Below, piece by piece: positions 23,442-34,100 of a stretch of 64,000 bases of DNA. The notes below the pieces were generated by a model. It was not told the origin of the DNA and did no database searches. It saw only the letters and a list, made by a program, of their open reading frames with translations. Origin of the DNA: Edaphochlamys debaryana (taxonomy: Eukaryota > Chlorophyta > Chlorophyceae > Chlamydomonadales). Positions within the stretch are counted from its first letter, which is position 1. Each line of letters begins with the position of its first letter. The stretch is taken from contig JAEHOE010000012.1 in NCBI GenBank assembly GCA_016858145.1, positions 186,001 to 250,000 on the forward strand, read 5' to 3'. Position numbers and translations under genes: made by a program.

Positions 23442-24686
23442 GACGCATGAGGTCACGAGGTGGCATTCCGATGCTTTGAGAGAAGGGCTTGTGGAACGGG
23501 TGTGGGGCGCCAAGCTTGCCAGGCTCTGACGAGGTTCCGGGCGCGGGCATCGGATTCGCGTGACGCATTCATTCCTGTGCGGGTGGCGTGGCGTGGGCAG
23601 GATGAACGGGCGGGGTGCAGAGACGCGGAGGGCTGGGCCAGGTGCCAGGCAACTCGAGGCTGCTGCCCGTGGATGCGTGGGCATTTGTGGCGGAGGAGCG
23701 TATGCAGGTTAAGGCAGCTGAGAAAGTTGGGCTGGTTACGAAGAAGGTGGAGACGGGGTGCTGCAGCAGGATGGCTGGCAAGTGACGGCGATGGGTGGGC
23801 GCTAGCTGGTGCAGGGTGCGAGCTGGTGTGCTGCTGTAGGGGGGGGGTTATAACTCTGGGCGCCGGTATCAATGGGTGTCACGCGCATCCATACTGGCCT
23901 AATGTTGCATGATCTTACAAGTGAATCCGCCTTGGTATCAAGTGAGTTGCAGGGCAGGCAGGTCGGATGATGAAGCTTGATCAAGGCCTAGAGGACGAGG
24001 CGGGACTCCGGAACCCTCAACAGTATCCGGCATCCAGCAAGCTATAGCACAGAAGAGAAAGACAGGATGGAGGCCCACAGGCTAAGGGGCACTGCTTGTG
24101 AACCATGCATGCGCTTGTGGTCAGCCGGCGCTACCCACTCAGCCGGCGCATCACACATGCACGACAGGCCATGCACTTGCTGCTGTGGGGCAGTTACAGT
24201 TACTCGACATGCACACACAAAGCCATGAGGCTCAATTCTTGATGACTACTACATTAGGTATTGGGCTCCGGTAAAAGTAAAGAATAAGGAGCGAGCCACA
24301 GAGTTGAGAGGCCAGGTAGGGAATGCCCCTTACCGCATTAGATCACCAAGCTTAGGCCTGGGGCTAGTCAGAACGTACCGTAGCAGGTCATGTTCTATAG
24401 ACAAAGTAGACATGATGCCCACTGGAGGGCTAGGGCAGCTTGGGCTACCTCTGCTGCTGCCTCTCCACAGCGCTCCAACAGTCTCGTGTGGCGCAGGCGA
24501 ACCTGAGAGAGCGAGGACGGGGAGCTTGTGTGAGGAGATCTGGGGGATGGGACTCTGCATGGCAATGACAGCAACAGTGCTCTCTCCACAAGGGACAGGG
24601 GGCCTCTCAATCTAGAGGTGTCCAGCAGTATTGCTACATCCAAAAGGCTCCGGACGTGACCTCCCTACCCACCGTCGCAAAGGCCT
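23442..24686. other. Convergent intergenic region, BRCA2 / Hyp-rich protein
   Basis: Should contain both 3' UTRs. A TTACA at 24193-24197 is a candidate TGTAA signal for the minus-strand gene. No clear TGTAA was found for BRCA2 on the plus strand. The open frame 24395-24643 (-) begins at a non-ATG codon and has no recognisable domain. Confidence 0.45.
24193..24197 (-). terminator. TGTAA polyadenylation signal for the Hyp-rich protein gene
   Basis: TGTAA on the minus strand about 490 nt past the proposed stop at 24687. Motif and position only. Confidence 0.4.
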
Positions 24687-27093
24687 TCATGGGCGGCGCC
24701 CGAGGGCCTGCCCCCGGCCCCTGCCGGCGTGTCGGTAGGGGGGGGAGGGGCGAGGCGACGGGGGGCGAGGAGACGGAGGCCGGGGAGACGGGGGCCGGGG
24801 CGATGGAGGACGCTTACGAGGCGATGGAGGCCGGGGCGAAGGGGGCCGGGGAGACGGAGGGCGCTTGCGGGGAGACGGCGGTCGGGGAGACGGCGGGCGA
24901 GGAGACGGAGGCCGGGGAGACGGAGGCCGGGGAGACGGAGGGCGCTTACGGGAAGACGGCGGCCGGGGAGAAGGCGGCCGGGGAGACGGCGGGCGAGGAG
25001 ACGGGGGCCGGGGAGATGGAGGGCGCTGACGAGGAGACGGGGGCCGGGGAGACGGGGGCCGGGGAGACGGAGGCCGGGGAGACGGGGGCCGGGGAGACGG
25101 AGGGCGCTTACGGGGAGAAGGCGGTCGGGGGAGACGGCGGGCGGGGAGACGGGGGCCGTGGGGAAGGCGGGTGGGGGCCGTGGAGGCCGGGGAGGCCGCG
25201 GAGAGGGCGGGGCGCGGAGAGGGGGGCTCCGGCGATGGAGGCTCGGGGGATGGTGGGTCCGGCGAGGGCGGCTCGGGGGATGGTGGGTCCGGCGAGGGCG
25301 GGCGGGGAGACGGGGGCCGCGGGGAAGGCGGGCGGGGAGAAGGCGGCCGTGGGGAAGGCGGTGGGGGGCGTGGAGGCCGGGGAGGCCGCGGAGAAGGAGG
25401 GCGCGGAGAGGGGGGCTCCGGCGATGGAGGCTCGGGGGATGGTGGGTCCGGCGAGGGCGGCTCAGGGGATGGCGGTTGAGGAGACGGCGGGCGGGGAGAC
25501 GGCGGCCGCGGGGAAGGCGGTGGGGGCCGTGGAGGCCGGGGAGGCCGCGGAGAAGGAGGGCGCGGCGAGGGGGGCTCCGGCGATGGAGGCTCGGGGGATG
25601 GTGGGTCCGGCGAGGGCGGCTCGGGGGATGGTGGGTGAGGGGACGGCGGGCGGGGAGACGGAGGCCGTGGGGAAGGCGGGCGGGGAGAAGGCGGCCGTGG
25701 GGAAGGCGGTGGGGGCCGTGGAGGCCGGGGAGGCCGCGGAGAAGGAGGGCGCGGAGAGGGGGGCTCCGGCGATGAAGGCTCGGGCGACGGAGGCTCTGGC
25801 GAGGGCGGCTCAGGGGATGGCGGTTGAGGAGACGGCGGGCGGGGAGACGGCGGCCGCGGGGAAGGCGGTGGGGGCCGTGGAGGCCGGGGAGGCCGCGGAG
25901 AAGGAGGGCGCGGCGAGGGGGGCTCCGGCGATGGAGGCTCGGGGGATGGTGGGTCCGGCGAGGGCGGCTCAGGGGATGGTGGGTGAGGAGACGGCGGGCG
26001 GGGGGATGGAGGCCGTGGAGACGGCGGGCGGGGAGAAGGCGGCCGTGGGGAAGGCGGTGGGGCCGTGGAGGCCGGGGAGGCCGCGGAGAGGGCGGGCGCG
26101 GCGAGGGGGGCTCTGGCGATGGAGGCTCGGGGGATGGTGGGTCCGGCGAGGGCGGCTCGGGGGATGGTGGGTGAGGGGACGGCGGGCGGGGAGACGGGGG
26201 CCGCGGGGAAGGCGGGCGGGGAGAAGGCGGCCGTGGGGAAGGCGGTGGGGGCCGTGGAGGCCGGGGAGGCCGCGGAGAGGGCGGGCGCGGCGAGGGGGGC
26301 TCCGGCGATGGAGGCTCGGGGGATGGTGGGTCCGGCGAGGGCGGCTCGGGGGATGGTGGGTCCGGCGAGGGCGGGCAGGGAGACGGGGGCCGCGGGGAAG
26401 GCGGGCGGGGAGAAGGCGGCCGTGGGGAAGGCGGTGGGGGCCGTGGAGGCCGGGGAGGCCGCGGAGAAGGAGGGCGCGGAGAGGGGGGCTCCGGCGAAGG
26501 GGGCTCGGGCGACGGAGGCTCTGGCGAGGGCGGCTCAGGGGATGGGGGGTGAGGAGACGGCGGGCGGGGAGACGGAGGCCGGGGAGACGGCGGGCGGCGA
26601 GACGGAGGCCGTGGGGAAGGCGGTGGGGGCCGCGGAGGCCGTGGAGGCCGCGGAGAGGGCGGGCGCGGCGAGGGGGGCTCCGGCGAAGGGGGCTCGGGCG
26701 ACGGAGGCTCTGGCGATGGGGGCTCCGGAGAGGGCGGTGAGGGAGAGGGTGGAGACGGCCGCGGGGGCCGCGGCGACGGTGGCGGCGACCGCAGCGTGGT
26801 CCCGGTTGCTTCTGCGCAGGTGTGTGGACGTCGGAGGGTTAGTATCGTTTCGAGGCAAGGCCTACATGAGCCCCAGTCCCGTAAAGCGCGGCTCGGAGTT
26901 CGCCAGGCTCGGAAGACATCCCTATTTGTCGTGCGGCAAGTGCTGCAAGTAACGAGTTGCCAGGTCGCGCGGGGATGGGCATCTGCGGCAGGCCTCTAGA
27001 GCAACCACAGCCCTGCTCACCTGACGGTACTGCTGTCAGAGCTATCACGGCTACCATGAGCAGGAGCGCAAGGGGTTTTGCGCTCCGCGCCAT
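24687..27093 (-). CDS. Secreted Ser-Pro hydroxyproline-rich glycoprotein (wall/ECM), likely 1-nt frameshift
   Basis: Exon 1 (27093-27021) is a signal peptide: [20 protein letters not shown] then AVPS. The intron 27020-26812 has a GTGAGC donor, a TACTAAC branch site (26839-26845 region) and a CAG acceptor. Exon 2 (26811-24687) continues in frame as [17 protein letters not shown] and then hundreds of [20 protein letters not shown] and PPSPQ units, the SP-rich motif of chlamydomonad Hyp-rich cell-wall proteins. The frame has no ATG of its own, so simple ORF finding misses it. One G is missing near 26054 (GGTGGGGCC against GGTGGGGGCC in sister units), which breaks the frame. If that base is restored the protein is ~732 aa ending GQALGRRP. 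This may be a sequence error or a real lesion. No globular domain is seen. It would be a substrate for the GT77 arabinosyltransferase family found in this window. Confidence 0.72.
24750..26760 (-). repeat. G-rich higher-order minisatellite coding for PPSPx units
   Basis: Two levels. At 24750-25125 are tight 15-18-nt units (GGAGACGGAGGCCGG type). At 25130-26740 are about nine longer units of roughly 160-190 nt, each marked by a GTGGAGGCCGGGG block at about 25191, 25371, 25530, 25720, 25879, 26066, 26256, 26445 and 26635. Most unit lengths are near multiples of three, as expected for a coding repeat on the minus strand. Confidence 0.8.
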
Positions 27094-28784
27094 GGCCTCG
27101 GGTGGCCTTGATCCTAGAGATGGATTGGCGATTGGCGCCCAGGTAACGCGGTAGGACGCTCGGCCTCAGCCTAGTGCCTGAGCGTCGCAGCTATCGCAGA
27201 ATGCGCCACTCGTGGCGCCGAGAGGCACGCACTGCTGCGGCTGCACGCGCGAGCTCTTTTAGTTTCCGACCTTCCGACGGCCGTACGGCGGGCAAAAAGT
27301 GAACTGTGCGCACGCCCGCTCCACAGCCAGGTCTGTCTCGGTCCTGACGAAGTGCTGTCAGCCTCAAATTGACTAGTAATGCTGGCGGGGTAGGAATAGG
27401 AATCCTGCGCTGGCGGCCAGCGCGACGACTCGCACAACTCGCACCCGGCAGGCCCATACCACCTCGAGGCACATCATATCGTTGCAGTATATAATAACCT
27501 GCAAGCCAACACTGTCAGGAGAGCAAATGCCGCGTAACTGCGGACATGGACATCGGTCGACGGTCTTCGCCGAAGCCAGCGCAACAACAGGCCTGTTTTT
27601 TGGCCTGGGGCCTAGGCCCCAGCGCACCGACCATCGGCCCCGTGCCAGTAATGTCAGGCTTTCCAGTCGCAAATTGTCACCCGACCCTGTCGCGTTTTAC
27701 TGGCCCCCGTGCGTGCCGATGTTTCCAAGCACAGCCCCCCTCAGCCCCGAGCGCCAGGCGGGTCTCTCCCCACAGGCGCATACGAACGCACGTCGACAAC
27801 CTCGCAAGAGTAGCGTCAATGGCTGAAGCGAGCGCGGCAAAAGGCTTTAGACACGAGGCCCTGACGAGGCCGCTCGGTCAGCAAAGGGCCAAAGGCGCCT
27901 CCGGGTGTCCGGGACGTCCGGGTACTGCCGTGCAGCTCGCACGCACCCTCACGCACCCGCACCCCCAGGCAACACCGCCATCTCCACATACCGGTCGGTA
28001 CGGTAGCCAAGGCCGGGAGGAGCCCCACTGATAATTAAGAGCTCCCCTGTCATCTCTTGGTGCCCCTACTTGTGAGAGGTCCACACAACCACGTTAAGCC
28101 CATCAGGGCATGGAGCAATGGCGAGCAAGTTTCCCACATGATGCCATCCATGCATGTCTGAACCCCTACTTGAGCTGGAGCTTCCTGCAGGGGCCCCAGG
28201 CATTGCCCGATGGCCGCGCGCCCCTCTCCCCTTATGAGTTGTCTACCCGGACATTCCCTAGCCACAGCACCCTTGACCCCTGTCCCCGCCGCCGTCAGAC
28301 CCCCCTCGCAAAGCCGCTGCTGGGCGGGGGCTATTACCGAGGAAGCCAGGACCATGTCCCGTAGTAGCTTGCGCGTGCTCGTCTGCGGAGGCTGCGTCAG
28401 CTGGGTACAGATGCATCCTCAGCAGCACCATCCCCATCCTCAGCCGCAGCCTTGCAGCAGTGAAGTCCAAGCGGCCGTCCGCCTATCGCCTGCGGCTCTG
28501 CTGTATCCCGTACTTGTAGTAGTGCGCCGTGGTCAACTGCAGGGATGGGAGCGACGGGGCCGCATAACAGAAAGATCAGGATCAATCAAGCTGATCGTGG
28601 GCCCACGGCATGTTTCACCCCCTCCCTTCATCTGGTACGGCCAAGACGTGGCCGGTGGTTGGGCACGGCTTCTGCCCGACCCCCTTGACGCCGGAATGGC
28701 TGGGGCACGCAGGCCGGGGGTTCAGCACCCGAGCCTGGCTTACGCAGCCAAGCCGGAGGCTCGGCGATGAAGCCGACCACGGTA
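27094..28784. other. Intergenic upstream of the Hyp-rich protein gene
   Basis: Promoter side of the minus-strand Hyp-rich gene. Only short overlapping open frames without family motifs on either strand. No repeat or RNA gene recognised. Confidence 0.4.
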
Positions 28785-29798
28785 TCAGACAGCACTGCGC
28801 GGTAGAGGCTGGAGGTCCTGGTGACCCGCCCTCAGCTCTGTCCCTTGTGCCCTCCGGCCCTCCCGGGCTTGCCCACCCACCAGGATGAGGGCTTCCATGA
28901 GAGCCTCCCTCCCCGCGGGGCGCTCGTCTCCCCTGGCGGGGGGCAGCAGCGCCCGCAGCTGCGCCACCGTCGCTGCGCTGCCCTCACTGCCGTCCGATGG
29001 CCGCGACACGGCCGCGGGAGTCCCGGACGTCACGGGGCTCCCTTGCCGACAGCCCTGCACCGCTACCGCCGCCGCTGGGCCGGAACCCTCTGGCAGAGTC
29101 GCTGGCGCCCCCGCCAGCGGCGCCTGATGTGGCTGCTGGGCGAGTGTCGTTTCCGGGCCGGGCAGCGCGCCGGTCGGGGTGCAGCAGAGCGGCGGGCCAC
29201 CAGCCAGGGGCAAGCTGGGGCCTGCAGGGGGCCCCACTGGCATTAGCGGCGCAGAAGGTGCTGGCGTAGGCCCATGCACCTGCTGCAGAGTGCACTTCTG
29301 CCCAATCTGGGTTGCCGTCGGCCACATCTTCGAGGGCGTTGGTGTTTCTGGCGACGGGGAGGACGGGGACGGGGACGGAGGCGGTGTTGGCAACTGCCGG
29401 CTGTAGCCGCTGGGCTCCCAGGTGTCCATGCGCCGCCACTTGCCGCCGTCAGGAGGTAGGGCCGGCGAAGAGGCCCGCCTGCGACGTGGCACGTGCTGAA
29501 GCGGCGAGCATGCGGGCGGGTGGTAAGCTGCCCTCGGCGCCGACCGGTTCGTTGCTGGCACGAGGCGGCCCTCCAGGCGGTCGCCGATACCAGCAATGGC
29601 AGGCGCCAAGGACGAGCTGGGCATCGAGGCCGCCAAGTTGGGGCCCACGACGAGCAGCAGCACAGCCATGTTCGCAGAGGAATCCGTCTGCGACAAAGCT
29701 CCGCGAGGCGCGTGGGCATCCCTGCTCCATTCCACGAACGCTGGTCGGGCGGGAGCACCCGACTCCGCCCGGAGGCCAGTAGGGCAGGTACTATACAT
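28785..29798 (-). CDS. Hypothetical Pro/Ala-rich ORF, unsupported by homology
   Basis: A single ATG-started frame of 337 codons. It has a short hydrophobic stretch (MAVLLLVVGPNLAA, ~residue 44), a PTPPPSPSPSSPSP tract and a helical-looking end (AQLRALLPP, EALMEALILVG). High G+C makes chance frames of this length common. Other frames over the same DNA are also open, and I found no convincing splice partners. Listed because it is the only long ATG frame in a 4-kb gap; it may be spurious. Confidence 0.2.
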   Translation of the reverse strand: MYSTCPTGLRAESGAPARPAFVEWSRDAHAPRGALSQTDSSANMAVLLLVVGPNLAASMPSSSLAPAIAGIGDRLEGRLVPATNRSAPRAAYHPPACSPLQHVPRRRRASSPALPPDGGKWRRMDTWEPSGYSRQLPTPPPSPSPSSPSPETPTPSKMWPTATQIGQKCTLQQVHGPTPAPSAPLMPVGPPAGPSLPLAGGPPLCCTPTGALPGPETTLAQQPHQAPLAGAPATLPEGSGPAAAVAVQGCRQGSPVTSGTPAAVSRPSDGSEGSAATVAQLRALLPPARGDERPAGREALMEALILVGGQAREGRRAQGTELRAGHQDLQPLPRSAV

Positions 29799-31150
29799 GA
29801 AGTGGCCAAGTCCTGGTGACAGCGATAACTCTCTAGGGAGTAACCAGCGTGTCCGCCCGTTCGCGAGCGGGGGTTGGGTTTACGCGGTGGCAGCTAAGGA
29901 CTTGTCGGCATCGTGTAGACATAGTAGCACTACAGTGGCGCTCAACTAGAGCGCGTGCGCGGTGAGCGCGGAGGGTCGCGAGGTGGTTTGGGGGTCGGGC
30001 CGGGTTGAGATTTTGCACCGCTTGTTAGCTTCTTTTGCAGTGTTCTGTATGCAAGCAACCCTATCGCAATAAGTGATACTGCGAGTGAGGCGCGACTATC
30101 ACTTGGGTGCGGCTAAACCCGCAGCAGTACACCATGGTTTTGGTCGCACCGGTCGCACGTTTTGTGGCACGGAACAAGGGCGACCCAGTCCGGCTGACAC
30201 AGTCCTCTGTCGGTCATACAATGGGGGCTATCCTCGTTCCGGGTCCCTTCCTTGACCCTGACTAATATGGCCCCCTGTGGTCCTGTGTGCGCCCCTGTGG
30301 CACAGCCTGGCGGTCTGCGGCGAAGAAAGCCGAATCCCGCCGATCACGCTCCCTGCAGTCGGCACCCACCCACCCACCTGGTAGCCTGGCCCTGGTCCTA
30401 GCCGGAATAGCCGGAAGCCGGAAGGTTTGTAGCAAACTAGAAGGCAAGAGAGCACAAGGACGGTGACGAGAATGTGGAGTAGCGTGGCTTGACAGTGCTT
30501 CTCATCAAGGAAAGGCGGCCCTCGCCCTCCTGGGCAAAGCCGGCCGCGGCCACAGGCAACGGCACAGCACAGGTACATGCCCTTCAATTGTTCAAAGGCG
30601 TGCTCGAGGGCTTCAGGTGCAAGACTACGCCAAACCAGCCGCTACGACCACATTCACCACAGAGGGTCACAGCCACCCAGCACGCTACCGGCAGATACAC
30701 GTCGCACCGATCCCCCCGATGCAAGAGATGCCCACTTGCTTGAGCACGCCGTCCATTCATGAGTCAGTCCAGCTGCGGAGCATTGCGGCTAACCATACTG
30801 TACAAGGGCGCAGGTCCCCTTAATGGAAGAATGATGTCAGGAGTCTCGGTTACCGGTACCGGTAGATGCTACCATTGGCGAGCCGGGTCCGGACGCGCGC
30901 ACAGATGTCACGATAGAATGCATCAAACTTTCCGTACTGGTAGCAGTGCTGCGCAAGAGTACCGCGCCGCTAGCATGAATGCCCGCCGGCGGCCCAGGCA
31001 GCGCGTGCAGCCGTTCCCCAACAGCAGGCTCCCTTGTGGCAGTGGCAATGCCCAGGCATGGGAAGCAGGCTCTGGGCGGTTGCCCGCGGCTCGGCCCTTC
31101 GCCAGTCCTCTGCCCCGGTGCACCAGGTGCTTGCTCATGGATGATCCTGC
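29799..31150. other. Intergenic downstream of the PepD-like gene
   Basis: Contains the 3' flank of the minus-strand PepD-like gene. The small frame 30228-30587 (-) has one hydrophobic run but no other support. A doubled TACCGGTACCGGTA lies at 30851-30864. Otherwise nothing recognised. Confidence 0.4.
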
Positions 31151-34100
31151 TCAAGCCCGCACGTCCGCCAGACGCTCCAGGATCTTGCAGGTCAGCTCCC
31201 AAAAGGGGGCCACGGTGGAGATCTGCGAATGCGTACGGCAGGGTGGGGGCCGAATAATATGCAAGGTGGACCGAGGCTGGGACTGGGCCGTGGGCGGGAA
31301 GCGCGGGGCCTGCCCCGCGCGCTTCTGCAGCGCTCACCTGAACGCGCTCGTCGGGCGAGTGAGCCCCCTTGATGGTGGGGCCAATGGACACCATGTCCTG
31401 AGGCAGCCGGGACGCGAGGGCAGCGGTTGGGGAAGCGGGCGATCAGAAGACTGCCCGAGCTCTTCTTGCTCACAACGCTGTCGGCCCACCGGTCCTGGCC
31501 ACCGTACCGGTATATATCATTGTCGGGCTGAGGTAGGCGCTCATGCCCGTTACCGCATCAGCATCCATGCCATTTCGCCCCACCCAGCCCCCGGCACCCA
31601 CCATGCCGGCAAACCTCTCCCCCAGGATCCCGCACTCGAGGCCCGCGTGGATGGCGCCAACCTGTGGACAGTTGGTATAAAAAGAGAGGGTGAGCCGTCT
31701 GGCAGAGGCGCAGGCACAACAGGGCTGAGGGCGGCAAACCGTCAACATGAAAGCTGGCTTGCCAGCACGGCAGGCATGGTAGGGGTTTGGTACGGGTCCG
31801 GCCTTGCGCAGGCGTTCACAGGAGCGACCCCAAAGCCGAACGTGCGCCCAGCAGCTCCGCTCACCTTGGCGTCCCTGCCCAGGACCTCGCCGTAGACCTG
31901 CTGCGTCGTCTGTGATGTTACGGGAAACACGGTAGAGGTTAAGCCACACCTAGACCTGGATGTGGCTCAGGAGGATGCAGCGATGCCCGCAACAACAAGC
32001 GCCAGCACTTCCGCCCAACAGAGCCTCGCTCACCCCAGTCCAAGGGCCACCACCCAGCCGCCCTCCCGCCCCCTCCCCATCACCCACCCGCAACACGGGA
32101 CTGTCCAGGTTGGGCGCCCAGCCGGGGTAGGCCTTGCCGCGGCGCACCTCCACGCACCCCGCCAGCGCCGCCAGGCCCTGCAGCGCCGAGGGACCACACC
32201 GCACACGTCAGCGCGCCCATGCAACACACGGCACCCCAGCACCCGTGCTGCCGCTCGTGCCCAGGGGGACCGCTACGCGCAGGGCGGCGGTGTGTCGCTC
32301 CCTCGCTCGCTGCCAAGGCCAAAACCAGGACTCCGGGGCCAGGGCCTGGGCCCGCCGCACCTGGATGACGTCCCGTGTGGCCTCCAGTGCGGGCCCCAGG
32401 GAGGAGCGCGTGGAGGTGACCACCGCGTAGCGCCGCCACCCCGGGCCGGCCTGGAGGGCGGGGGAGGAGGAGGCAGGGGGGTGGGTTGCAGGCGCGGTGG
32501 AGGGGAGTTACAGGTGGGGCAGGGGCAGCTGGTGGAGGTCAGAGGGCTCGGGGCCCGGTGGGTCAAGCCTAGGCCCCTGGGCGAACCCCACGAGAGTACG
32601 GTACGGTACGGGAAGCCTAGGCCCCTGGGCGCACCTGGCCCTCGCCCTCCACCGGCTTGACCGACGCCACATTGACCGACGTCTCCACCAGGCCTGGGCG
32701 GAGCGAGAGGGGCAGTGTGAGGAGGTGTGAAGCATGAGATGGCATTGCCCCTGCTGGAGGTGCTGGGTGCACTCCCCATTGCTTCCCCGGTCCCGCAGCC
32801 TTAGGCCCCGTCCGGCCCCGTGCAGCCCCACCTGGCACGGCGTGGGAGAACTTCTGCGGCCCGTGGGGCAGCCCCCTGAGGAGGGCCAGCATCCGGGAGA
32901 CGTCATCTGGGCTGACGACCTGCGTTGGGTTGCATCAGCTCTAAATGCCGCAAATCCTACAAAGTAAGCGTGTTCTGCAGCGGGCAGGCCTTGCCCGCTC
33001 TTATCTCCGCCCAAGCACGCGGCTCCAGGCTTGCAGCACAGAGGCGATCTTCCTACTTGCGAGGCCCCAAGGACGCACCTGCTGCACAGGCGCAGCGGCC
33101 GGCTGCGGCTCCATGCTGAGGGTCAGACCCGACTCCAGCCCGCCGTACTCGGTCCGCAGGGCCTCCGCCAGAGACGCTACCGCCGCGGCGGCCGCTTCCC
33201 GCTTGTCCTCCGAGACCTGGGGATGAGGCGCACGGGCGAGCACCGTTGCAGCCGCTTGCGAGGTGGTAGGAGACACAGAACCCACCCAGTGCACATACCG
33301 GTAGTGCAAGGAGACAAGGGTCCCCGGCACAGCCCCGCTCACCAGCACCAGCGCGGAGGCGTCGCGCGCAATGGCGTTGCGCTTCTCCCCGCCCGTCAGC
33401 TCCACCAGCCTCCAGCCGTCCGGCCCCGCGGCCGCCGCCACCGCCGCTAGAACGCGTGCCATCAGCTGTGCAAAGGGGAAGACGCACGCATTGTCATACA
33501 CAGACAGCGACACAGGCTCCCCAGACGTAAGTGCGCGCTCGCTGAGCTAGTTCCACCCTCTCCGCCTGCAACCCACTGCCGCCCTGCCGCACGCTCCGCC
33601 AGCTCACCTGCACGGCGTTGCCCCGGCCCTCGTGGATGTTGAGCCCCGAGTGGCCCCCCAGCAGGCCGCCCAGGCGCAGGGCGTAGGGCGCCATGGGGGG
33701 CTGCGAGGCCGGGGGCGCCACCAGCGCCACCTCCAGCACCAGGGTCATGTCGCCGCCCCCCGAGCAGCCGATGAAGATCTCGCCCCAGTCCTCTGCAGGC
33801 GGCAAGGGCGAGCGTGGGACAGCCACGACGACATCAGCACAAGGCAGGAGGACGGAGCGGGAGTGTTGAGGGGAGAAGGTAGGCTAAGGAAAAGCAAACT
33901 TGTCAACAACGCCCCCCTTCAGCCACCCCTCCATTCCGCGCACCAGTGTCCAGGTTGAGCATGGTCCGGCCGGTGACCAGGTCGGGGGCGATCTGGTTCG
34001 CGCCTGCGGGCGGAGCAGGACGTATGGGAAGCACTCAGGCAGCGACCCCCGCCAACCCCCGCCTGCGTTACATCCTCAGGGCCACGCGCCCATGACGGCC

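Noticed and set aside
24656..26740. 694-codon plus-strand ORF, Gly/Glu/Arg-rich
   Set aside because: Shadow of the minus-strand PPSPx gene. Its amino-acid pattern changes abruptly where repeat indels change register, while the minus strand joins a signal-peptide exon in phase.
24750..26760. CRISPR-like or satellite array
   Set aside because: Periodicity is of coding type (units mainly multiples of three), without unique spacers, and lies in a spliced secreted-protein gene.
30228..30587. 119-aa minus-strand ORF with a hydrophobic segment
   Set aside because: Only one possible membrane stretch and no other support. Lies just beyond the 3' end of the PepD-like gene.
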